Shown here: positions 55,191-64,000 of the stretch, piece by piece
Layout: the number at the start of each line of letters is the position of its first letter
How positions within the stretch are numbered: position 1 is the first letter of the stretch
DNA from: Mugil cephalus
Taxonomy: Eukaryota > Chordata > Actinopteri > Mugiliformes > Mugilidae
Length of the DNA: 64,000 bases
Reading direction: 5' to 3'
NCBI RefSeq assembly: GCF_022458985.1
Contig: NC_061773.1
Span: 5,436,001-5,500,000 of the forward strand
Program-made: the position numbers and the translations under genes
Notes under the pieces: generated by a model
What the model saw: only the letters and a program-made list of their open reading frames with translations
Databases searched by the model: none
What the model was told of the DNA's origin: nothing

Positions 55191-55818
55191 CGAGTGTCTC
55201 AGACTAGTCACTGTGTCAACTCCGTCCTGTGGTTTCCCTTGCAGAGGGAATCCTGAACCACCTTTAAAAATGACATGATCTCTTGATATGTTGATGCCCT
55301 TTTGTGGACAGGCTGATGTATTGCGTGCTGAGCCTCTGCATGTGATCTGTTTTTGGCTTGTGTGCAATTAAGACACAGAATAGGTCACTAGTGGGCATCC
55401 AGAAAAGTGCCAAGTTGGCAAAAACCTACTCAGTTTACAGATCATGGTTTGTGTGCATGTAAGTGTGAATGTGTGTGCAGACATGGGATGAAGCCTGACA
55501 GAGTCCTGACGCTGCAGATTATCCTCTGGTATGATTAATTGAACTCAAGGAGTTTGAGGACTGTGTTACCAGTTCATTCCGCTGTCAGTGCACACTTTAG
55601 TTTTCTGACAACATTGTGACTCGCTTTATTATGCATGGAACAGGATCTGCTTATAGGTAACAGCCTAGGGAGTTGACAATCAGTGGCCCACAAAATCTAA
55701 AGTGGATTAATTTGATATTAATACGTTGGAAGGACTGACTTCAGCGACCTCAGAGCCACGCACATATACACATACATGTATACATTTATATGTGTATACA
55801 CTCAGCAGCAGTGAGTCT

Positions 55819-55824
55819 AATAAA
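55819..55824 (+). terminator. Probable TUSC2 poly(A) signal
   Basis: AATAAA about 630 nt after the TUSC2 stop codon, the first on this strand in an otherwise featureless 3' flank. Confidence 0.45.
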
Positions 55825-58653
55825 AGATCCTGTTGTTTTCTTTTGGCAAAGTATGTTTCACTTTTAATTTATTATGACTGTTTTTTAATTACAAATTGAA
55901 ATGCTGACCCCTGTCTTGTCCCTGTTTTATTTGACTCCAGTATAAATGAGGACAGAAAACGTATTTCATAACCTTTAGAAATAACTGGACAGCAGTGAAT
56001 GTGCTAGAATACACATCAACCTGGAGCTGCTGTTACGAAGCCCACGGTGCAGTTTCAGTAACCTGAAGAGAGTTTACAACAACAATATTTTTCAGAGGCT
56101 TCAGTCTCTTTGCCTGATGTGGTGAACACCTGTTGATGCATTAATACTGATAATATCAGAAACTAATCAGTTGCTAATTTTATCCCCAATTCCACACAAT
56201 GAGTCACAATGATGGTTTTTATATTAAGATTCAGTACATTCAGGCCATACGTTTGCTAATAAAACTGACAAGGAGACTTTTCTGTTGCATCTCCTGTTCT
56301 CCCATGAGACAGTTAGGAATTTGCAATACTGAGAAGATGAACCTACAACGGAAAAGCAGTCATCAGCGTGCCTGGATGAACCTTTATATAACGAGCTTAG
56401 AAAAGCTTTTTGTCAAATAATCTTTTATAATGATAAAGCATTTTGGCAAAGGTTGATAAATAACTGATAAGGTCTGCAGTAAAAAATAATGCTCCTGACC
56501 TCCACCTGCCACAAAGTTACCCGGCTGCAGAGGAAATTGCAAAGACACCTCATTGTTTGGGGGAAAAACCTGTGTGCATAAGCGTCTGTTAATGAAGTAT
56601 GGATGAACTGAAGAGAGCAGTGAAGGCTATCTATGGGAAAAGGGTTTCTACAAAGCTGTCTGATATTGCTCTCCTCAGAGGATAAAGGGGTCTGCGCCAA
56701 AATCCTCTCCACTTTATTACTTTTATGTAATGATTTTACTCTGCGTGTGCTGCTGTTTTTATCCTCTGGCCAAGTGCCACTTTCAGCTGAGTATGGGGGA
56801 GACATGGCGGTGTAATCATTTCTCGTTTATTTTTGCAAAGTTGAAATATTATAGAAGGCCATGAGGGGAATAGCAGGTTTGAGGTCTGAAAAATAAAAAT
56901 AAAATATTGACTCAGCAAACCTTCCAACCTGTTTTTTTTGCTGACAAAAAGACTTTGTTAGACATGAAATCTCAAAGTTAGGTGTTATGCACTGTCACTG
57001 CTAACCTTATTATTAAAAGAATATGTGAGTTTTTGCACCTTCTCAAAAACATGTTTTAAACATGGGATGATGGTCTAATCTTAAACTGATTAACTGTTAC
57101 TTAGTCATATAGTCTGCAAACGTCTGTGTAACTTGGGTCAAACAGAGGAGGAGTTTTGTGGGAATTTAAATAGCGATGAACTACCGCTTGTTGTTGGAGG
57201 GAGCTCAAAGACTGTCATCATGGAGTAGGAAGCTTGGCCTGTTGTTTGGCTGATTTACTTTCATCTAGAGGTTAGAAAGGAAAAAGCTGCAGGTAAGAGA
57301 CATCTGGGGCTGCTCTTATAGACTATTATGTTGATCATTTAATATTGTTTGCCGATTTGAGTTCTTTGTTCCCCAATTCCAGAGCCCTTAAGGCACAAAA
57401 CTTTTACTTTTCTATTAACTAAATGTTGGTACATGTTTTGAAACATACATGATGGTATATTTCCCAATTCATCCTAGCCCATTAAAGCTCCAAGAATTTA
57501 TCATATAAAGGGGTGTTTCATCAGTAGACGCAAGTAGGCTTTAGGGATAATAACTAACTCAGCATTTAACTATTGTGTTATGTCTGTTATTCTAATATAT
57601 ATATAAAAAGGAAAACATAAGCATCCTACTATACTGCCTGCAGGTACCAATAGTTTAAATGCTGCTGTTATCAATGAAACTACCTCCGCTGAGATTGGAG
57701 AACATACTAGTGAGGGTTTAAATAAGAGGGGGGGGGTGGGCTTCACTGGAATTTATTTTTATCTAGAAATTTACGTGAGCTGAGGTAGCAATTATGGTTA
57801 AGTTTTAAGTACAACACACTTAACAGTTATAACTCGTCGTGAACAAGGAAAAAAGTATAAAATACAGCAGAAATATGTATTTAACTTATCCTGAACCCCC
57901 CTACTCACGATAAAAATGCAGTGGGCTGTTGTTGCTCAACGGTTCCGGTCTCTTTGCTACTCCTCGGTTTCTCTCGGTACCAACGTGGGGAGGACTTCTT
58001 AAAAGTGGACAAAATGGACTAAACAGACTATGACTGTTATTTCTCACATGGCAGGGCGGCGGAAGAATGATTTATGTCATCGTTACAGGAGTGGAATAAA
58101 CCCGTGTCCTCGGCTTCAGCAGAACAGGTTAGAATGGACACGAAGAAGAAACACGATAGCAACGTTAGCACGTCTGTCAGTTTCAATGAAACTTTGAGCT
58201 GATGTGTTTCCAGCACATTCACTTAGCTCGTAGACAAAAGAGGTTTCAGACAACCCTTGAAGAAAATAAGCTAGCTGTTGAACGTAGTTTATTACAATTG
58301 CTCTACATAATTTCCCATAACTGATTTCTATGTAATATGAGTAATATGACTCGTAACGTCTGTAAAAGAGGAAGTTGAGTTATTTGCGGTGTTTTATACT
58401 ACTAATAATAACTTACTCACATATAATAATGTACATTAGATATGTGATCTAGTTATCTTTACTCTCAGTTAGATTTATTTCCAGAGAAAATCAGTCCGCA
58501 GTATGTCTGTTTAGCTTCAGCCACAGCTATGCAAAATACTCCCCACGGGCTCTTTACACACATCACATAATTGCAAACATTTTTAACTGTCAATCAAGAT
58601 ATCTGAAGTCATCTTTTTGATTTGATTTTACTAAACTGGCTTGTCTTTACCAG
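55825..58653. other. Intergenic DNA between TUSC2 and HYAL2
   Basis: AT-rich spacer. A good donor (ctgcag followed by gtaaga at 57293) could end a non-coding HYAL2 first exon around 57200-57292, downstream of a tttaaat-containing segment at 57164-57170. The HYAL2 coding exon begins after an acceptor (tttaccag) at 58653. No other gene or named repeat is supported. Confidence 0.5.
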
Positions 58654-58685
58654 GGAAAGAAGAGTGGATGTGAGCAGTGAGCGCC

Positions 58686-60645
58686 ATGGAGGCTGTGTTT
58701 CACTCTCTCTTCAGCACAGCTGGCCAGCTGCCTTTTTTACTTCTGACCCTCCTTACATCGTGGACAGTCTTGTGTTCGGGAGATATAAAGCAGACAAGAT
58801 GGCCATTATATTCCCAGAAGCCAGTTCTTCTCGCCTGGAACGCCCCGACACAGGACTGTGTGCCTCGACATCGCGTCACTTTGTCTTTGGAGCAGTTTGA
58901 CATTGTGGCATACCCCACTGAGGGCTTTGTCCGACAAAATCTCACAATTTTCTACAAGGAACGCCTTGGCCTGTATCCCTATTATCAGCATGATGGCACT
59001 GCGGTGAATGGAGGTCTTCCACAACTGGCCAGCCTCAGCCAGCATTATAAAAAGATGCCCGAAGGTCTCGACAAATACATACGAGAGCCACAAGCAAAAG
59101 GTTTGGCCGTTATCGATTGGGAGGAGTGGCGCCCATTGTGGATCCGAAATTGGGCACCGAAAGATATCTATCGAAATAAGTCCTGTGAAATTTTGGCCAA
59201 AAAGAACCCTAACTGGACCGCGGAACATGTGAAAAAAGTTGCAGAGCAAGAATTTGAGTTATCGGCTAAAACCTTCATGCTGGAGACTCTGAAACTTGCC
59301 AAAAACCTGAGGCCCAATCAACTTTGGGGCTTCTACCTGTTTCCAGACTGTTACAACCATGACTACAGGAAGGGCCTGACCAAATACACAGGCCACTGTC
59401 CTCCTGCAGAGATAACTCGAAATAATCAGCTTAACTGGCTGTGGAAGGAATGTACAGCACTTTTCCCTTCGATATACATGGACTTTGCACTACACTCTAC
59501 GAAGTATGGACGCCTCTTTGTCCGAAACCGGGTGAAGGAGGCGATGCGCCTGGCGTCTGTTGGAGATGGACTGGCACGTCCTGTTTTTGTGTACACCCGA
59601 CCTTTTTACCTCAGTCAGATGACCCTCCTAACTGAGGTAAGTTGTCTAGAGGAACAGTTCAGGAAGAGGTTCATACATTTATTTAGTCCGTAATTAATTG
59701 TTGGTTCATCTTTCAGTACATTGTTTTGTTATTCAGTAAATGAATTAGCATTTAATATGACAAATATACGGCTGCAAAGGGATGCCCCTCTCACAGTTGT
59801 TGTTTTGTCTAAATTCATTATAGAGCAGCAGCTTTACTTTCACCTAAAATGTTTTCCACTGTTTAAAGTCCGTTCTCAGTCCCTTTACATCTACGCACCA
59901 GTGCTGGAAATGAAATGTGTGTCTTTTTATCTGGGTAGCCATCAGTAAATCACTGGCATTGCTTTAAGGTCGACATACCTTGTTAGAAATGTCAGTAGCA
60001 TGTAATAAAATAAACTTTCTGTGCAATGACATTTTCCACATTGTATGAAACTGTGCTGAAATCTCTTGCAGACTGATTTGGTCTCCACCATAGGTGAGAG
60101 TGTTGCACTTGGAGCTGCAGGTGTTATCTTCTGGGGGGACACGTCCTACGCCAACAGCAATGTATGAGTCGCACATTCTCAGTTGTTTTATGTGGAATAA
60201 CCTAGTGTTCAGGGATCTGGTGTTAACATCGTCTCTTTTTCTGAATAATCTCCAGGCCAGCTGCTCCACTCTCAACAATTATCTGCAGGGACCGCTGGGC
60301 CCGTACCTGCTCAACGTGTCGACAGCAGCAAAGCAGTGTAGCCAGATTCTTTGTAAATCCCACGGCCGCTGTCTTCGCAGAGAACCAGACACCGATGCGT
60401 TCCTGCATCTCAACCCCTCCACGCACAAGATAACCAGTCAGAGCGGTCAGCTGAAAGTCGTGGGAGCGCCTGGCAAGGCTGAACTGACTGTTTTCCACAC
60501 ACACTTCCAGTGCCAATGCTACAGTGGGTACAGGGGTGATGGCTGTGCTCAGAAAGAAAAAGGGCAAAATACAGCCTCCTCTGTCTTAGGGACCTGGCCT
60601 CTTTGCCTTTTACTCCCGCTCGGACTCCTCAGTCTGCTACACTGA
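58686..60645 (+). CDS. hyal2: HYAL2, GPI-anchored hyaluronidase
   Basis: HYAL2 is a glycosyl hydrolase family 56 enzyme on the cell surface that cuts high-mass hyaluronan. Exons 58686-59636, 60072-60161 and 60256-60645 sum to 1431 nt, 476 residues (human 473). I chose the ATG at 58686 because it sits in a gccATGg context. A signal peptide (hydrophobic [12 protein letters not shown], 16-27) is followed by [20 protein letters not shown]. The catalytic motif [11 protein letters not shown] gives Asp144 and Glu146 (human Asp133/Glu135). [34 protein letters not shown] and VFVYTRPFY are family blocks. Exon 2 encodes [12 protein letters not shown]. The EGF-like end has [10 protein letters not shown] and [13 protein letters not shown] hydrophobic tail ([14 protein letters not shown]) fits a GPI signal, which favours HYAL2 over HYAL1; the position next to TUSC2 agrees. 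Confidence 0.95.
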
Positions 60646-62677
60646 GGAACCAGGAAGCCCCAAATATTTGTGGCGTCTTCCAGGAAAAAACTGTTCAGAC
60701 TTTTTGACATGAAGTTACCAAAAATATACTGAGAGCAGCTGGCAGTCCGGTACGGAAACAGAGATCTCCAATTGTGGCAGGAGTTTTTTTATTTGTTTGT
60801 TTTTGTTTTTTTCTTCTTCTTTTTATATCTAGACCAAATCTGTCCACCAATGTTTCAACTTTTAAAATTTTGACAAAAACATACAGTGAATATGGTGAAT
60901 AGTTTTTAAAGACGTTAAAAAAAAATTATTTATTTTTTTATGATGGGCTCAACAATAGACCAACACAAAAGAAATGACAGTATAAAGGTTTCCTTGATGT
61001 CCAGTTGCATTAAGTTGCATCACAACAAAACAATCGTTTTAGGTCTTCGCCTTGTTCATCCAGGATTTAATGCATAAATGCAATATGTCTCAAACTGTTA
61101 GGTAGCCGCCCAAGTCGTGCCTTTGCAGGCTACAAAGTGCTCTTTCTGAAATGTTGCCTTTCTTCAGCTCAGTGCTTTAAATTAACATTTACTCCAGAAT
61201 GCCTACTAGTATGTCCTTTGAAGACAGTGTGGACTAAACAATAAATACCAACAGAAACCTTGTTATTAATTGACAATAATATTATTCTCTAATTTTAAAC
61301 AGATATTACTGTAAAAGCAAGTCATGTGAGAAATAACTAGAAGTAGCCTTTAAAAAGAAAAAATACTTAAACAGTGTGTGGTTATATTTAAATTTGTTGC
61401 TGATATATTGGACCTTTTAGTACAGAAATGTCTTAACTGGTATTTGAAAATATGATTATGTTAAAAATATATATACCAGCTGGATGAAAAGTCTAATGTC
61501 AACATCAGCCTAAGAAATCAAGTATTGGTTGGTCCTGTACATAATACTTGTTTTTTCAGCACAGTCCTGCTGGTGGCGCTGTGTTCATAGCAACAACTAT
61601 GTTCACCTTAAGGTTACTTTATTTCTGACACATTTGCTGAGCAGTTTTATATTTATACAGTAAATTTTAGATTTAGTGACCAAAGATGAGTGATGTTAGT
61701 TGGTAGGTTGTGCTGGTTTTTGGAAAACTGGAAATTGCACCGGTACAGTTGCAATAGCATGTTATACGGTACATGTATGTTTGATACAAATTTTATATTT
61801 TTGCACTTTACTTCTTTTCTGTTGAGGTGGATTGTGCTTCAGTACACGTTGCCTGTGAGGGGAGGAATTATGTTATGTTTCCAGGACACACAACCTTTAA
61901 GGCTGTACAGCATTTCTGATGTATGTCTGTGAAGTTTCTCAGTCATCCAGGTCATGGTAATCCAAAAGGCATCACTTTGTGCTGTTTGTTCATTTCTCAA
62001 CTGTCTTTAGATCAAATCCTCCACCTCAGGCAGCTTTGTTTCAGTCTTACTTAGTATTAAAAAAGTCTTAAGAAATTTCAAAGTCTTATTTTGCGCAAAC
62101 GGTGCCATTGTTTCAAATCAAATCTTACTGAATGGTTGTGTTTTTAACATGTTTTATGTTGTAATAACTTCATTATTAAAGTGACATTTTTTGAGTCATT
62201 TGTGTGTAATACAATGTGTATATTTTTTACTTCTGGCAGAAAAGATCTGATTTTTCAGGGACATCCTGCAGCTGGTGCCTTGGAATATTCTTTTGCATTC
62301 ATGAACGACGTCACAGGTTTATTGTTTGTAGAATATATTTAAAGATCAGGTACTTGTCTGTATCAGGTGTAGACTAATATAATGTGATAGGGTTTCTCTA
62401 AAGAGAAAATCTTTTTAGAAGCGAGCAATTATTAAAGTACGGGGACTTTCAATGGTCTGAATCGTGATGAACTAAAGATACAGTTTTTAAATTGTTACAT
62501 CTTAGTATACAGATAGATTCAGATACTGCATTGTATTCTCTTTTTTAGCAGGATTAAAAAGAAAAAGTTTTTACAACATGGTTTACTGTAGTTGCAGGGC
62601 AAGATTTTTGTAATTTTACTAAAAATATCTGTATCTTGCTTATTGTGAGAAAAAAAATTGTACCTTACATAAATAAA
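60646..62677 (+). other. HYAL2 3' UTR and flank
   Basis: No further exon is recognised. Poly(A) hexamers occur near 61241 and at 62672-62677, so the 3' UTR may be 0.6 to 2 kb. T-rich runs lie around 60786-60830. Confidence 0.5.
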
Positions 62678-62799
62678 AGGCTGCATATTGCTGCGCGGAT
62701 TAAAATAACTGAATATGATAATAATATTACAAGTTTAAATGTCATCTAACATGTAACATATCACTAACTGTAATCATTAATCGGTTTTGCCAGTCTCGT

Positions 62800-63227
62800 C
62801 TTGGTGGCCTCGACAGGAAGTGACGTAGGCAGCTTAGTTGTTATGTGTAGCTTGTAATGTCCTCCGATGTCAAACAGACCACCTGACTGTATGCTTCAGT
62901 CCGGATAGATTTAATCTATACAAGACATTTATCCTCTAAAATATATTTACATTTAGCGACTTTCTTGATCGCTAGTACACTCAAGTCTGCTTTCGATTAA
63001 TGGACAACCTCCCATTCAATGTACGGACAGTTATTTATTTTTTGTGTTGTGGAGAAAAAAAAAAATAATATCTGGCTTTAAGCAAAAATCTTCCTCTCAG
63101 TTTGAAAAGCTAAATTAGCTGCCACCAGCCAGCGTCGACTCGAAGTCTCAGAGCAGACAGCTATGCAGAAGACATGAGAGCGAAGAAAGCTTCGTCCTTC
63201 TGAACGTTTTTAACTGTCTCCTGCGTC
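62800..63227 (+). promoter_or_regulatory. Probable promoter and non-coding first exon of the gene at the right edge
   Basis: The segment contains the CpG-bearing stretch gccagcgtcgactcgaagtc and ends at a consensus donor (gtaagt at 63228-63233). The next acceptor that precedes a plausible start codon is tccag ending at 63955. The exon is inferred. Confidence 0.35.
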
Positions 63228-63973
63228 GTAAGTTTTTTTCTCTCTCTCTCGCTTTCTCTGCTGCTGTATAATGCACCTTGCCTCTTAAAGCATCCAGCTG
63301 TGTAGCTTGTACCAGAGCGACACATCTAGCTAATGTTAGCATTGTTGTATTGTTTTGGATAAATTATATTGGTAATTTTTATATGACATTCTTGTGCATT
63401 CTGACACACATGAAGTCCTTTATCCTGGAGCGATAACTTTACCTTAACTGAATGTTCTTAGTTAAATTTCTCCATTTGTTCTGTCACCTTGTAAATCCAT
63501 ATCATGTCCTAACATATTCATCCTGTTCAGAAGTATTAAGCACCTAACGTTAAAGTGCTTTATTTTAATCCATGTGATTAGGAGTCATTCATGACTTCTG
63601 TTGATCTGATGTTTTCTCTCTTTTTTTTTTTTTTTTGTTAAAAAAAAACTGCAAATATTATTTCTAAGGGCCACACACAGAGTTTAATATCTAAGCTACA
63701 CAACAATACAGGCTTGACACCTTTAATTACAAGCTGAATCTTGTTTGGGGATTTTCTGCCATCATATCTGTGTGTTTGGACAAAAATACTCCCTTACATG
63801 CATCTTCTCAACATTAGTTTTTCTTTTAGAATCCGACAATTGTAAAGCCAGGGGCATATAGTCGAGCCACAGCGATGTCTTTACATGTGAAGTGCTTTAT
63901 TACAGGATCAGTGTGAAGCTCTCTCTGACAGTGCACTCTCTACCACTTTTTCCAGATCACTCATCTTTATGAA

Positions 63974-64000
63974 ATGAATTTCTTGCGTAATCGCCTCGTC
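63974..64000 (+). CDS. First nine codons of a gene, possibly abhd14a (cut by window edge)
   Basis: An acceptor (pyrimidine tract and tccag to 63955) is followed by 18 nt and the open frame MNFLRNRLV, which runs off the window. A basic run before what may become a membrane anchor fits the start of fish ABHD14A, an alpha/beta-hydrolase family protein whose human gene is also in band 3p21. Nine residues are too few to be sure. A two-codon upstream frame (ATG AAA TGA, 63969-63977) overlaps the start. Confidence 0.35.

Noticed and set aside
58677-58685. Upstream GTG start for HYAL2
   Set aside because: Non-ATG starts are rare in vertebrates and the ATG at 58686 has a good context and leads straight into the signal peptide.
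58806-59249. 147-codon minus-strand frame
   Set aside because: Antisense shadow of the HYAL2 catalytic exon.

Overview
The window is vertebrate nuclear DNA, almost certainly from a teleost fish. Every gene is split by short introns with GT-AG borders, coding exons match human chromosome 3p21 genes residue by residue, and the spacers hold fish-typical repeats (LINE fragments, Tc1-like ends, CTAT and GT microsatellites). All gene models below were spliced by eye; in each complete gene the reading phase closes across all exons, which is strong internal support.

Layout from left to right. 1-7725 (minus): 5' end of bassoon (bsn), exon 1 and the beginning of exon 2, running off the left edge. 10641-16683 (minus): complete 17-exon BAP1, a nuclear deubiquitinase. 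It sits head-to-head with RAD54L2 (plus, 18972-26868), a SNF2-type ATPase, across a short shared promoter. 30482-31523 (minus): CYB561D2, a membrane b561 reductase, tail-to-tail with RAD54L2; the best poly(A) signals of the two genes lie only about 40 bp apart. 36055-39985 (plus): RASSF1 in its long, C1-domain (RASSF1A-like) form. 53891-55190 (plus): TUSC2. 58686-60645 (plus): HYAL2. 63974-64000 (plus): the first nine codons of another gene, possibly abhd14a.

CYB561D2, RASSF1, TUSC2 and HYAL2 keep the order and relative orientation of the human 3p21.31 tumour-suppressor cluster, but NPRL2 and ZMYND10, which lie between CYB561D2 and RASSF1 in human, are not recognisable here. BSN, BAP1 and RAD54L2 come from the same human band but lie far from that cluster, so this is a rearranged yet conserved synteny block. 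The genes are not an operon; they share promoters (BAP1/RAD54L2) and 3' ends (RAD54L2/CYB561D2) at most.

The 12.8 kb between RASSF1 and TUSC2 is the unusual part. It has a decayed reverse-transcriptase fragment (41.3-42.0 kb), then an 8.5 kb composite structure (42672-51166) made of two inverted copies of a roughly 0.45-0.48 kb repeat enclosing a 6.4 kb tandem array of about 43 units of 142-150 bp, then a 5'-truncated LINE (to 52.43 kb). The array has two unit subtypes that differ by the orientation of a 28 bp internal core, and it contains a short block in which the array itself is flipped, with palindromic joints. I found no protein-coding capacity in this structure; it is the best candidate for something undescribed in the window.
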